From Himantopus leucocephalus (lineage: Eukaryota > Chordata > Aves > Charadriiformes > Recurvirostridae), in assembly GCA_003993805.1 (NCBI GenBank), contig RSEF01000020.1:4519779-4583778 (forward strand): 64,000 nucleotides of DNA. The letters are read 5' to 3'. The stretch's first letter is position 1. Each line of letters opens with the position of its first letter. Shown here in pieces: positions 12,180 through 23,979 of the stretch. The position numbers were made by a program, and so were the translations under genes. The notes beneath the pieces are model-generated. The model searched no databases, was not told the origin of the DNA, and saw only the letters and a program-made list of their open reading frames with translations.

Positions 12180-12300
12180 AACAAGTTCCCTGTGTGTGCC
12201 CACGAGCGCGGTTACCTGTGCTCGGAGCCGGGCTGGCACGGCTCTGCCTGCGGGTCGCTGCTTCTCTACGGGAAACTGCCGCTCCCCGTTTCACAGGTTA
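12180..12300. promoter_or_regulatory. Small CpG-rich cluster
   Basis: About 13 CpG dinucleotides in 120 bases by eye, clearly above the surrounding sequence. It is too short for a standard CpG island. Such patches can be orphan promoters, but no TATA box, exon or gene start is evident. Confidence 0.3.
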
Positions 12301-13074
12301 GTGTGGGTCCTCTATATTAAAAAGGGTTCAGATTTGGGTCTTTTTTCAGAAATGTATGAAACGAGGCAGGCCAGTGGGTGGGGGGAGAGCAGGGCTCCGC
12401 TCCTCGCTCTGCTATGTCTAAGTGGGAGAGGAGGTAAAAGTGTCTGGAAAAGGAGGGTGCCTTCCCTGGTATCACTGCGTTGAAAATAACACATAGCACA
12501 TTGAATAAGTTTTTTATTACAAAATTTATATTCTACTATAGTGGTATTTCAGAAATAGCTGGAGATGTACCTGTAACTAGGATTGCTTGAAACTTTCCGG
12601 GCTTCTTTATTTCCTTGTAACTCTTTCGAACTCTGAACATTGACATGGAGATTTCCCATGTTGGTATCAGCTCTGGTTGATTTATTTAGAACAATTTAAA
12701 CCCAACAAAAATAAAATTTCGAGGGGAAATGTAAAGTTTGAGGCAAGAGAGGCATAGGTGTTCTCCCGATTCAGAAGGAAATGAAATTACGAAGTAACTG
12801 AATTTCCTACATACTGGAAATTTGGAGTGCTACCTCTATGTATTCCTTCAGCAGTGAACATTGCAAAATAGAAGTAGGCCTGATTCGCACAAGCACGTAT
12901 TTCCTGATTCCCGGAAACAGAAAGACACAGGCAAAATGCTGAACTGAAATCTGTAGGCAGATTTTGATCACCTCTATTTTCAACTTGAAAACTTTAAACA
13001 TTTGGGCTTTGTATTCCATGCCAGGTACCTTTTCCAGTTTTTGGAAAATTTCAGCTGGTATGACTCAGGAGCAA
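12301..13074. other. Unannotated non-coding sequence
   Basis: Nothing recognised; ORFs around 12312-12499 on both strands are short and unlike known proteins. Confidence 0.5.
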
Positions 13075-13212
13075 GAATATAAATGTATATAAGTTTCTGT
13101 TATTACACTTATAACATCTTTATATGTTACATTTATCTTACATATGTATATATAAATATATATGTGGGTTATCTATAAAAAATATATGTTTTTAATATAT
13201 GTATATATAATG
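13075..13212. repeat. AT-rich imperfect (TA)n tract
   Basis: An AT-rich run with repeated 'atatatgtatata' elements, densest at 13141-13212. It is simple-sequence DNA, likely length-polymorphic. Confidence 0.7.
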
Positions 13213-13737
13213 GAGACAGTGTTCCCCTTGAAAAGCTTATTACGTAGAAAAGGATGTCGGGAAATCATGAAATTAAGGTTTCCTGCATAGTGTTTATTTG
13301 GTTTCCTTTTGTACATGTGTTTGGTATAGTCTTTAATTACATGATCATATACTATATTTAGCAGAGGACCCTGGTCTTACTCGGTTCAGGCGGTGGAGCA
13401 GCTCAGGAGATGAGTCATGGCTGGGTAGAGGAGGAAGCTGTTGTCTGATGGACTTTGCCTGTATTTGGTATGGAAGCTGGGAGAAGTGTAGGAAGAGGCA
13501 GAGGCCTGAAAAGAAAATGGGGCATCTCATGGCTAAGGCATCTGAATACTGCAAAACTCTCATCCAGTCTTCCCAACTGGCTATTAATTTTATTTTGTTT
13601 TCTGTGTTCCCGCTTGCAGAATACATTGTCAGTGGTATTTCTCCTGACATATGATGCTGTACAATGTTAAACATGCTGAGAAATCAATTTCCAGACATCT
13701 CAGTTTGGGTACCCAAAGTTAGCAGAATGTTTTGACC

Positions 13738-13870
13738 TGAATCTCTTTGTGTTTCAGTTTCCCATCTGTTAAACAGGAATAATAATATCCTCTCGTCTTA
13801 CAGGGTGTTGTTAAAAGAAATTAACATTGTGAAGCACTCATATGCCACACTGATAAAAGCCCTAGAAAAA
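13738..13870 (+). repeat. MIR-type SINE relic (best preserved in the window)
   Basis: The order of blocks follows the MIR consensus closely: 'tctctttgtgtttcagtttc', 'ccatctgttaaacagg', 'aataataatatcctc', 'acagggtgttgtta', then 'gtgaagcactcatatg'. The tRNA-like 5' half is not evident. It is an ancient SINE and not mobile today. Confidence 0.75.
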
Positions 13871-14874
13871 CTCACAAGAAATTTAACAATTGTGTCTTCC
13901 AAGCCGGTTTTGAATACTATGTGGTAAATAAGGCCTCAAGCCACACGCTGAATAATGACGCTGTAACAAAATATTGAATATCTTCTTATTAAGTGTGCAC
14001 TGTCCATCCTGAGGTAGAATCTGGTGGAAAACAAGACATAGTCCTATATTTAAAGGGTGAATCATAATGCCGATGCATAAGGTTTTGTGGTTTACTTTAG
14101 TTCTGACATTTTGATCACTCGATTTTGCAGATATAAATGGCACATGTGTAAAAGGATCCCTGTGCCTAAAAAGAAACCAAATCTGACTTCGAAAATGCTT
14201 ATTGTTGAAAGAAATATGCAGGATCTTAATTCTTGTCTCTGTAAATGAGATGCTTTCTGGTGCCTGGTGGGTTTTGGAGAGGAAGAGACATGGGAGTTTG
14301 TACTATTTGTGAAAAAGTTTTCAAGAAAACATTAACCTGTAGGTTGCTGTCTCTTCTTTGTTTTTAAAAGACGAGGAAAGCTTTCCAGCTGGGAAAGCTG
14401 GTAGTGGAAATAGTTTTGAAATTAGTACATAGATTGTTGCACACACCTGGATGGGCTCCTGCAAAATTTGCATGGGGTATTACAGTATGTTCTGTTATTG
14501 ACACTTCTTCCTATGGCTTGTGGAAGAAGAAACTCCTAGGTTCTGTAGCAATCAAGTATATAGCTTTCCCAGAGCTAGACTTATGAAAGATAAAAGAATA
14601 TTTTGGCACAAGAATAAGTGGGTATTAATTGGCTATAAATAAATTCAGTCTGGAAAAGAAATGAAGTTTTTTAGCCACCACAGCAACAGGATTCTTGAGT
14701 GGCTTCCCAGTGGGAAGAAACATGGAGTTTCCTTGTTCCCTCACATGGTGTCTGATGAAAATAAAGAAGGGGGGTTGCAGATCTGAAGATCTGTATGACA
14801 GCAGATTGGGCTTAAGAACCTAGGAAGCTGGTTTCTAGTCCCATATCTGCCATTCCCTGTTCCTAAATACAGCC
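13871..14874. other. Unannotated non-coding sequence
   Basis: AT-rich sequence with no recognised feature. Confidence 0.5.
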
Positions 14875-15005
14875 CTCACAAGGTTGACGTTTGCCTTCCC
14901 TGCTTCACACATGGAGAAACTGACTCCTAGAGGGATGAAAGGATAAACCCAATCTCCTCAACTTCATGAATGAGGACTCATGAGCAGAGCAAGGAATCAG
15001 GCGTC
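14875..15005 (-). repeat. Possible MIR/L2-type relic
   Basis: On the plus strand 'cacatggagaaactgactc', then 'gatgaaaggataaaccca', then 'gagcaaggaatcag' follows the reverse complement of the MIR core (gaggaaactgaggca, gttaagtgacttgccca, agctgggattc). It is heavily diverged, so the call is uncertain. Confidence 0.35.
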
Positions 15006-15027
15006 TTTCCAAATGAGACAGAGCCTA

Positions 15028-15260
15028 GTTATGAAAGAGGAAAGCGCTCTGCTCCCTCGTGCCCCTCTACAAACCCTTCCCTGCCCTTGGAAGGTTGAAG
15101 AGCATCCGTGGAACCGGATCTAGCGTGATGCAGTGGTGGGGCGNGTTATGAAAGAGGAAAGCGCTCTGCTCCCTCGTGCCCCTCTACAGACCCTTCCCTG
15201 CCCTTGGAAGGATGAAGAGCATCCATGGAACCGGATCTGGCACGATGCCGTGGTGGGGCA
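15028..15260 (+). repeat. 116-bp direct duplication split by a single N (assembly join)
   Basis: Bases 15028-15143 recur at 15145-15260 around a single N at 15144, with about eight mismatches by eye, most near the right-hand end of the unit. A second N at 15261 is again flanked by a short repeat: 'gtggggc' directly before and after it. Two successive failed overlaps suggest a tiny contig wedged between two larger ones. The duplicated ORFs that cross this point are artefacts. Confidence 0.85.
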
Positions 15261-15269
15261 NGTGGGGCG

Positions 15270-16623
15270 CTGTCTGTACCCCCAGTGTTTATTCTCCTCT
15301 TCTTTATTCCCTGCTGTTTGAAAAGTACGGTTGCATTGGCTTTGCCAATAAAGGATCCTTTGCAGAAACAAAGAGAGGAACAATTCCAGGCCACTTCACA
15401 AGTCACTGGGAACAAAACATAGCTGCCCCTGCACCTTGTGAGTGGTGTAAAGCGTGGCTGATTGCTTCGCCATCAGCAGGAGGCGGCTTAGGGTGAACCA
15501 TTCCTGCTGGTTTGCCACTATTAAGATCCAGCAGTACCTTGATGTTTCCTCACTGGCAATAATTTGCAGGATTAAATACTTCAAGCCACTCTAAAATTAG
15601 TTCCAGGAGGCATTTTGTGCTTTCATTTCAGAGCTCTCATGAGCCTTTCCTACTTTGTAAGTCTGCTACAGCTAATTACCTGATGGTTACAGCACTCTAG
15701 AAGATTTCAAATATCTGTCTTTTCCACTGGTCTAAAGACCCAAGTGGGGTTACAGCGTAGAACTTGTACCAGGAGTGTTTGCCAAACACTGTAACTAGCT
15801 CAGACAGCTTTGTGAGGTGAGCAAATAAACCACTGCAGACAAAATTACCTTTGCCCAGTGTCTCCATCCAAGATTCAAAGCAAACTTATTTTTGAGAAAC
15901 CCATTGAACGATGCTTTTATTTATTGAGCCCTCTACATCTGTGCAATCTGTTAGAGAAGCTGCAGAATCACAGCAGACGTTTTCAGTGGGACTGCCTTCA
16001 GTGCTGTGTAGTTTAAGAGTTTGCAAGGAATATTTTGTATTTTATTTTGGGAACACCTGTAGTGCATGATGCTACTGTCTGCCCTATGCAGACACATAGC
16101 TATAAGAGCGAGAGGTAGAATAATTTTGGGAGAAGTAAGAAATCTTGTCACATTAGCTGAAAAGCACAGCTTGAAGAAGACTGCAGAAATCCACTGGCCA
16201 TGGTATCCCCCTCCTGAAGATATAGTTCACTCTGCTTGGTGTTTCTGGCCACCTTTATTTGCCCATGCTGGCTATGGCCATGCCATGATTCTTTCTGTTT
16301 TCTTCCCACCCTTTCCTGGCCCCTTTGAGATGATTCACTTTCTGAATATATCCATGTGTCATTTATGAAAAGTCTTACTCTCCTGACCACAGCAGAAATC
16401 CAGAGGGGTTTGTTTCCTTACTTGTGATTTCACAGGCTGATTTTCTTCACCTGGCACCATGCCCCAAAAAAGTGATCTTTCTCTCATACTTCCCAGGGTC
16501 ATCATTGCTGTTAGCATCTTTTAAAACCTGCTTGCTCATTGCTTCTGAGGCATCAAGGCAGGCATAGCTTCATCCGCCAGTTCCCAGCCTTACTTTTTTG
16601 GGTTTGGTGTTCACGTCATGAAC
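15270..16623. other. Unannotated non-coding sequence
   Basis: Nothing recognised. Short open frames on both strands have no recognisable product. Confidence 0.5.
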
Positions 16624-16677
16624 TCTTTAAGCCATTACTGAACAATTCTTTTTATTCTTTAAGCCATTACTGAACAA
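16624..16677 (+). repeat. 22-bp perfect direct repeat, 32-bp period
   Basis: The 22 bases at 16624-16645, beginning 'tctttaagccattactg', recur exactly at 16656-16677. Unlike the other duplications there is no N between them, so this looks like a genuine local duplication, with only 10 bases between the copies. Confidence 0.8.
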
Positions 16678-16984
16678 ATTTAAATTGTTCCCTCATTTAC
16701 TCTGAATGGAAGATGTCCATCACCTTCAGGTAGATATTCAGTGAAGCTGTCCACCGCTATGGTTCAGTGTTTCTTCTAGAAAAAGGAGCTCACCAGCCAT
16801 TGCCGTGAACCTCCAGCACAGCGTCACAGTATCTGAAGTCATTTTTTCAGATATAGTGACCTAACATGAAACTTTTAAGCTCTAAATACTGAAACCCTGA
16901 TTCCGGTCCAATAGCAGGACTTGGTGGCTTCAACGTGATTTTCAGTGTTTACACTTGGGCACAATGTTTGAAAACTCTGTTTAA

Positions 16985-17060
16985 GACTGAGACCCAGCTT
17001 CCTTTGAAGTCAATGGGAGTTTCAGCCTCGACTTCCACAGCAGAAGGGTTGGGCTCTTTG
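16985..17060. repeat. Possible ancient repeat with 'gaagtcaatgggag' core
   Basis: The core 'cctttgaagtcaatgggagt' at 17001-17020 is a motif I associate with old dispersed repeats of bird and reptile genomes. It also appears, more diverged, near 28829, 33430, 47513 and 51371. The family name is uncertain. Confidence 0.35.
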
Positions 17061-17958
17061 TTCTTTTGTTTAGTGCAATTTGTGAGTAATTGCTACAATC
17101 CAAGTGATGGGCTGGATTTTCTAGCTTGTTTCCAAACCGTGCTCCTTCTGAGACCAGGCTCCTCTTCTGCCTCTCCCAAAACAAAATGCCGAAGGAGCAG
17201 GGATAGAGGAAATCCGTTCAAACTGAGTAAACAGCTCGTGAGGGTAGGCCAGCAGGATTCATTCATGCTCATTCAGCCTAGGCTGGCTGGTTTGATTCCA
17301 GTTGGAGCACTCTCTTCATTACAGGCCCCCTGGGGAATGTTAATCTGTACAGTATAAACATTTATAAACATCTACTAAATCATTACACTTCAGCTGCCCC
17401 ATAAACACTCCTGAATGCTTTCCTTAGGCAGCGTTGGTTGGGTAACGTGTGGCTTTTTGGAATGAGTTTATGGGTGTTTGGTACTGGTAGAAATATGGGG
17501 AGAGGGCACGGGAGGTTAAATAACATTGTTTAAGCTCCATGACTTATTTAGGGCAAAGACAGAAGCTGTTTGTGAAGGATTAAAATGGGTCTAGCTGGTA
17601 GATGTTGAGGAAAAGCCGAGGTTGTAGAGGGGCTAAGACAGGCTTCCAGCTTTATACATTGGATTTTTAGTGGTACCGTTGCCGTGAACATCACAAAATG
17701 CACTTACCACTAGTCCACTTGACATTTCTTGATCCAGGCAATACATCATTGTTTATCTATGACTGCAACACTCTGAAAGAACTGCCTGATGCAAGGGAAA
17801 AATGTAGACATAGCTTCTGAAAACTGAACCAGAATTACCATAACCCACAGAACTGTAATCAGCAGGGACACAGGTCTGGGCCTTGCTTGTACGCACTTAT
17901 ATGACGTGTGAGTATGTATATATGGGCAAAAATAAGTATGTTTATGAACCAGAATGAG
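17061..17958. other. Unannotated non-coding sequence
   Basis: Nothing recognised. The 140-codon plus-strand open frame ending at 17357 has no familiar domain and begins before the repeat-like core at 17001, which argues against coding. Confidence 0.45.
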
Positions 17959-17980
17959 CATATATATACACACACACACT
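17959..17980. repeat. Short (TA)n(CA)n microsatellite
   Basis: A run of TA units passes directly into a run of CA units ('tatatacacacacacac'). It is a small dinucleotide microsatellite. Confidence 0.8.
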
Positions 17981-18190
17981 TGCATCTGTGAAGTGTAAGA
18001 ACAGCGATCAGATTTGAACGCAGACGTAGCAAAGCACAACTTGTGCTTTGTAAAGCTGAACTTCCCAATCCTGGATGGGATCTGTCCCCTTGCCTGAAGG
18101 TGCCGCAGGAATGAGCATCACGAGGACTGCGGTCATAGTAACTCCATACCCAGCTCTAGATGATGTGTGTGAATATAGAAGTAGTTAAGT

Positions 18191-18212
18191 AAAAAACAAA
18201 CAAACAAACAAG
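18191..18212. repeat. (AAAC)n short tandem repeat
   Basis: Four consecutive caaa units after an A6 run. Simple repeat. Confidence 0.8.
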
Positions 18213-21200
18213 CCCTCATGATTTAGTCTCAAATGGTAAAGGATAGTTCCCTCAATTATTAGTATTTTTGTTTGTTTGCAGGTGTTTTGACAAGCTAGGA
18301 ACTGATAGAGGTACCATTAATTACCACAAGGCATGTATATGAGTAATGTAACCTGAGCAGAAGTTAAACATGTTGTATGTGAGAGAGATGTGTTTACTGA
18401 CAGTCTGATGAATAGATAACAACTTGATTTTTAAAAACCTTCTTATGAAAAACTATTTAATTGGCTATAATTATATCATATCCTACACTTGAGTGAATAT
18501 GCACGTGTACATAAATCTGTTTTACTTGTACATATCATAGGTACGTGGTGGGACATAATGTCTCAGTCTTCAGAAGCCGCTAATAGGAGTCTCCTTTTCA
18601 GTCTCCTCTTTCTTGTACTCATAGCAGACAGGCACTGCCTTCCAGCTATGACCACACCTATTTGTGAAATGTGGGCAAAGAAAACAGAACATTTTTTTTC
18701 CTAAGTGGATCTGGATGCACAATACAGGCAGGCCAGAGGGCAGAAATCCTCCCTGATAGACACCAAGCCATGGCTGTGGCTCTCCTGGCCGGGCCTCTCG
18801 GGGCTGCTGTTGCCAAATTAACAGCTGGAGTGAGAACTTGCGAATGGAACAGCTCCACAATCCTGTGTGGAACCTCAAGGCCGCGGGGCAGCGGGCTGCA
18901 GGGTCTCCAGACCATGATCCGGTCTGCCCAGCCCTGCTCTGACACCAGCACCAGGCTAAAAGGTGTGCCTTGGCCCTTGGTACCTCTCAAGAAAAGGGGA
19001 CCATGAAGATTGGTTTGACTACTCATGGTTACCCAAATCTCCTAAAACGTGAAATCAAATCAGACCCATCATGACTTTATCATATCTGCACTTTCCAGCT
19101 TGCAAATCTCCCTCTGTGTGTGCGTATATCTCTATCTATATGTATATATTTCATCATAGTAGTAGAGAGTGAATTTTCCACTTTTTTTGTGGCATGTAAT
19201 GAGGTGGGTAATTTAAAATCTGTTCTGTACGGTCAAGGAACCAGCTTACAAAAAGCATTATGCATTATTAGCTTCAATTGGTCTTTTAACATCCATCTTA
19301 AAGGGTCAATAAATGGGTTTGCCTAGAGGTAAAGCAGTTGTTGTCATGTGTAGGGTTACGGTCACAGCTGGAGGGCACCGCAGGGACAGGCTGTCTGTCT
19401 GCCTGTGTAGGAGACTTCAGTCTCTAGAGTCAGCGTTCTATTAATTTTACAGTACCTTAAATTCATATGGTAATTATGAGAAATAAGCAGAGAGGTCTCC
19501 TTTTAATAGAAAATAAGTTTTAAAAAATCTGGAGCCTATTACCCCACTAAATTCTAATTATATTACAGCTGGACTTTTATCTCGGTACACTGCAAATAAA
19601 TTCAGACCAAGGTAGCTTGGATGTGTGTTTCCTAACTTGACAACAGGACCCTGTTGACAGGAGAGAGAAAAGAGCAGAACAGAGCAACCAGCATGAAGCT
19701 TTGGGAGTGTCAGATTTTGAATTTTCGTATTTCATCTTTAAATACCTGGGCTGATATTTGGTGATTTAATTTAAAAGCAAAAGTAAATTTAGTGGTCTCA
19801 TACAAGCCCCTAGTGGACATCATTTATCCAGTTGAGAAGATCACCGTATGTTTTAACATGATGAGGTCTTTGGTTAAAAGTAAAGCTCGCAATATCCTTA
19901 GTTAAGAGGACTGGGAGACAGGGAAACTTTTAAAAGTGAAGGCTGAGGTACATCATCCCACAGCTGTCTGGGGTGAAATGTCATGCAATACAGCAATTGC
20001 ATAGGTGTGGGGAGCCCAAAGCTAGAAAAGTGATAGAATTTGCCTGTTGACTTGATGACTATTGACTGAATTGTGTTCGGAGCCTGAAACTATGTTATTT
20101 GGGTACTTCAACTCTGCTTTGAAGCGTAGAATAAGGAAACCTTGCAGGGCGTTGTTAATACACACACTTTCCCATTTAGTTAAAAAACATTAACAAGGGA
20201 GGACTGCAAACATCACTTTGTAGGGTAAGTCTTAAGCCACCAAGAACTCAAGACATTTTGTAAGCCCAAGGCTGGTACTTGACCCTTCCCTCCCCAGTGA
20301 TCAGGACTTTCAGTTGCAGAGTCCCTGGGTGTTTGCACACAACATCTAGACGTTTAAGAAGGCTGGTCTAATCTAAGCTCCATTAGAGGCATTTAATATT
20401 GGCTTGACATGATCTACTGCAGCCTTCGCTCATATTTCTTCATATCTCTGAGGGATGGGTGGTGTGGTGGTGGTGAAGGGGGAGGGAAGAGTGGAGAATT
20501 GAGACTGTAACTTTTATCAGAGCTTTAAGAGGAGGATGATTTGAAGCACTGTCCTTGCAAGGTTAAGGGAAAGCACATGGCTAATCCCTCCACGCTCCCT
20601 CCCGCCTCCCGAACAGCGGCAGCCTGTGCCGTGCTCCCAGCTAGCACGTCTTGGGGTTTCTCCTGGGATCTGGGTCATCTGAGCCTTCCTTCTGCCGTCT
20701 GCTTCGTTTTGTCTCTCTCCTTTTCATAGAATCAACTGCTTCTGAAAAGAGACCTGTTCTGCAGCAGCCCAAGAAGTGACATTCATTAATACGAGTGTCT
20801 CATTCCTCGGTGTGGGCACTATTCATTCAGAGGAGGACTGAACAGCAGCTGCTTAGGAGCAGTGTGTATCTGTATGGGTGTGACAAGGTGTTACGTGTAA
20901 ACCTTGTGCTCTTTTCTTCCAGCTGCAAGGAAGAGGAGGGGCTGTACTGCAGCAGCACCGCTCTTGAGTCAGGGATGGGACACCTTCTGTTCGCTCAGCG
21001 TTTGGCGAGAGCTGCCCCAGTGCAGTCGCACGTGCTCCAGGGGGGAAATGTGCGCCCTTTCGAGCCACTCCTGTCCTCTGCTTCTCTTCCTTTCCGCTCT
21101 TTTGGGTTTCCCCCCACCCACCTTGTCCTTGTGAGCATCCTTACTCTGCGCTTCCTTCCCTCTAGCCCTTCCTATTCCTGATGCAGCGGGCTGTACCCTC

Positions 21201-21233
21201 AGTCACAGTTTTGGGCTGTGTCTGCACCATGAC
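18213..21233. other. Unannotated non-coding sequence
   Basis: About 3 kb with no recognised gene. It includes a G-rich, strand-asymmetric stretch at 20452-20490 (several GGG and GGT units, then a G5 and a G3 run) and a good acceptor-like motif 'gctcttttcttccag' ending near 20921, with no convincing downstream donor. Confidence 0.45.
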
Positions 21234-21313
21234 AAACATCATTGCGCCGTTGTAAATATCATTGCGCTGTTGTAAGCATCACTGCGCCACAGCAAACATC
21301 ACTGCCCCGCTCC
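21234..21313 (+). repeat. Four-copy 20-bp tandem repeat (minisatellite)
   Basis: Four head-to-tail 20-base units: aaacatcattgcgccgttgt, then aaatatcattgcgctgttgt, then aagcatcactgcgccacagc, then aaacatcactgccccgctcc. They start at 21234, 21254, 21274 and 21294. The units keep exact length with no indels and share the 'atca.tgc.c' core. Each of the first three carries CpG sites. The length is not a multiple of three and the frames show no coding value. Confidence 0.85.
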
Positions 21314-22649
21314 CAGCTCTGCTGCTGGGGGACACACAGACTTTGCTTCCCAGGATTGCTCCAAGGAATGGATTTACAGGCGGGAATATCTGTGAGAGAG
21401 AGTTTTTTCCTTTAATGTAAATATCAGAAAATGCTCACAGAAGGCACTTGCAAAAGTAATCCTGGGGGGGAGCATCTGTGCCCATATAGCTGGTTCTCAA
21501 GTTTTACCCATTTAATTAAGGAGCCAGAACATGAGTTTTTTATCCAGAAAAACCAGCTCCCTTTTGCCAGTCCTGCTTGCTCCAATCTTGTCTGCAAAAT
21601 GAAGAGCAGGAGTGCCTTTCACAGAAGACACTTGCCAAATCATTTCAAATAGTAAATGGGTATATGGAAAATTAAAGATCGTTCACGAGCAACTAGAAAC
21701 TGGGAAAAGAGGCAAGGTCAGCTGAAGACAGCCTTATAATTTTGTTCCTGCTGAGGAGATAGATAAGTTGTACATAGTCCTTAGGCTGACCCAATGCATA
21801 AAAACAAATCCTGCAGCCGGCTTCAGAGATAAGCACAGCTTCGGAGTCCCCTGGACAGTGTTTTCTAACACTAATGTACAGTCCAAGCCAGTCACTTCAA
21901 GCAAATGAGCAGATTTGGCTGTGGATTTTGCTTCCTCCTTTCCTTGCAGCATACGTTTGGGCAGAGAAAAAGCTTTACTTTTAAAAGTTTAATGCTATTA
22001 GTGTGATTTCAGTAAGTTATTGTGTCTGTATCTCAGCCTTTAGCAAATATTATGCAGTGAAACATAAGCACGAGACTTTGTCTAACTTCACCCCTGCTTT
22101 CTTACGCTGATGCTTTTGGCGGTACCCAGAATTGTGTTTGGTGCGGTCACGCAAGAGATGCAAGCCTCTCAAAATTAGTCCCTTATAGACTGAGGTTGTC
22201 CCTGTTGCAAAATCTGTGATGTATCTCGCCTACTGCAGGCTAAGCAGTTACTGCAGGGGAGGGAATAGCTGTACAAACCTCTGGCTTCTAGAGAGCTCCT
22301 TCCTCATGGCTGCAGTGGATGTGTTTTGGAGAGGGGGACAAGGGGAAGGGAGTGTGAACAATGCTTTTGCCAAAGTAATATATGTTTTTTTAGCTTTTTT
22401 CCAAAGGTGCAGAACCATTCCTTAACAAGAAATTAGCGAAGGATTTGCTCTAAAGGCTACTTGTCAGTAGGAGTCTTGTCCGTAACTGTACTGGGGTTTG
22501 GATTGGGCCCTAAATCCTACAGCTGTGCCTATTAATAATTAAGTAAAAAGGGTTGGCAGAGATTTTCATCCACTGTAAACAAACATGTTTCCCCTATGAA
22601 GTGCATTTAATGGAGTTTTGCAGCATTGGTCTCCCGGGCAAGCATATTA
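21314..22649. other. Unannotated non-coding sequence
   Basis: Nothing recognised; short ORFs only. Confidence 0.5.
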
Positions 22650-23060
22650 GTCTCTGCTTTCCCTCCCTGTCCTAATGGCCGCAGCCAGGAGGGGGGCTGG
22701 CGTGGGGGCTGGTTTGAACTGTGGAGGAGGCTGGTTTTCATCCACATGGAGTGGAGAGGCATAAATTGGCATTCCATATCATCATAAAAAAAAATTCCCA
22801 GCAATTATTAAAAGATTCTTATCTCTCGCTCCCTACATGGATAATGAGATCCCTCTCTGCTGGACTGAGACAGCCTGTCTCTCAGCTCACTTAATGAAAT
22901 GGACCCAAGTTTGCAAATTAGCATAGCCCTGACTCCAAACGTAACCTCTTGTTGTCTAGTTGTACATCAAGGCCCCTGGCTTATGTCTTTTCTTATTAAC
23001 ACCCCGTAATCATGTCAACCCTCTTTAGTTTTCATTTCCTGTTTCCTTTTACAAATTCAC
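22650..23060. promoter_or_regulatory. Candidate regulatory block C
   Basis: A repeat-free block with G-runs on the plus strand at about 22690-22712, then AT-rich motifs. At 22910-22924 the sequence is TTTGCAAATTAGCAT. Its reverse complement joins ATGCTAAT and ATTTGCAAA, two overlapping POU-octamer-like cores. The neighbourhood also has several GATA-type and TAAT cores and no sustained ORF. This is enhancer-like, but unproven. Confidence 0.35.
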
Positions 23061-23286
23061 TTTTGAGTTTTGAGCACACTGTTGGATGCCTTTGGATGAG
23101 CTGGGATTTTATTTTTGTCTCATTTTTTAACATTATTGAGGTATAAGTTTATCTCTGGGTACTGGGGAGGATCTAGGAAATCTGTTTTCTGTTTCATATT
23201 TTTGCTGGTTGTTTGCCATGTGATCTTAAAGCAACTCCTTTCGTATGTCTGTACTCGTTTCCCTTCTACTTTTTGATTTTTATATT

Positions 23287-23402
23287 TTAGACTGTAAGGT
23301 CTTAGGGGCAGAGATTCTGTCTTGCTGTATATTTGGTCGGTGCCTCGCATAGTGTGTTTTTTGTTTCTGCGAGGGTGTCTGTGAAATAAATTATTAATAA
23401 TA
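23287..23402 (+). repeat. L2/MIR-type 3' tail relic
   Basis: The stretch begins 'agactgtaaggtcttagggg', followed by 'cagagattctgtcttg', 'ggtcggtgcctcgcatag' and a terminal 'aaataaattattaataataa'. This follows the 3' end shared by L2 LINEs and the SINEs they mobilise (actgtaagctcc..gggcagggactgtgtc..cagcgcctagcac..aataaat). The end is in register with the AT-rich tail. Confidence 0.6.
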
Positions 23403-23979
23403 ATAAGGAACAGAGATATTGTACTCTAGCAAACACAATATGCTAAAGGCTTTTTAAGAAGTCAGGAAGGACGAACCCTTTGAAACTCTTTTTCCTTCTC
23501 TCTCCCCTGATGTGAAACTTCATTGTTGGACCTTTAGAGTAATAAATCAAAGCAGCTGAAAGAAGTGAATCATGATTTCTTTTGCCCGTGTGTAGCTGAC
23601 CCAATCTGTCTTTGATAAGGCAGTGCCCTTCCACTTTATCCACTACCCTACTAATTATCCTTCACTTTCATGAGCACTAAAATCCATTCACACATTAGAA
23701 TAAAAAAAGAAACAGGGAAGTGATTAGTTGTGTACAGATAAGAAGCAGCCCACAGTGTTAGCTGGGTAATAACATTTTTCGAAGATTTCTTTTTTTTTCC
23801 CTGGAATTCATTTTCTCTCACTTACATCCACTGCAGTAAAAAATATGTACAGTTTGTAACACAAAAGATAACTCTTCAATGCAAAGCTTTAGTGCGCGTC
23901 TTTAAAAGATTTATTCCTTTATCAAGTATTAATTTAAGAAAGGGTGCCTTGTAGGTAAGGCAGTGACATCAGTGGTAGG
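23403..23979. other. Unannotated non-coding sequence
   Basis: Nothing recognised. Confidence 0.5.

Noticed and set aside
15120..15496. Several frames around 15120-15500 on both strands
   Set aside because: They run through the single-N false duplication and contain undefined residues; no product recognised.
16935..17357. 140-codon plus-strand frame
   Set aside because: It runs through the repeat-like core at 17001-17020 and shows no protein family features.
20452..20490. Possible G-quadruplex
   Set aside because: The G-runs of three or more are separated by a long loop of GGT units, so a canonical three-tier structure is not supported.
20722..20737. 'tttcatagaatcaact' as a CR1 3' terminal repeat
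   Set aside because: Only one unit of the 8-mer is present and no CR1 sequence follows on either side.
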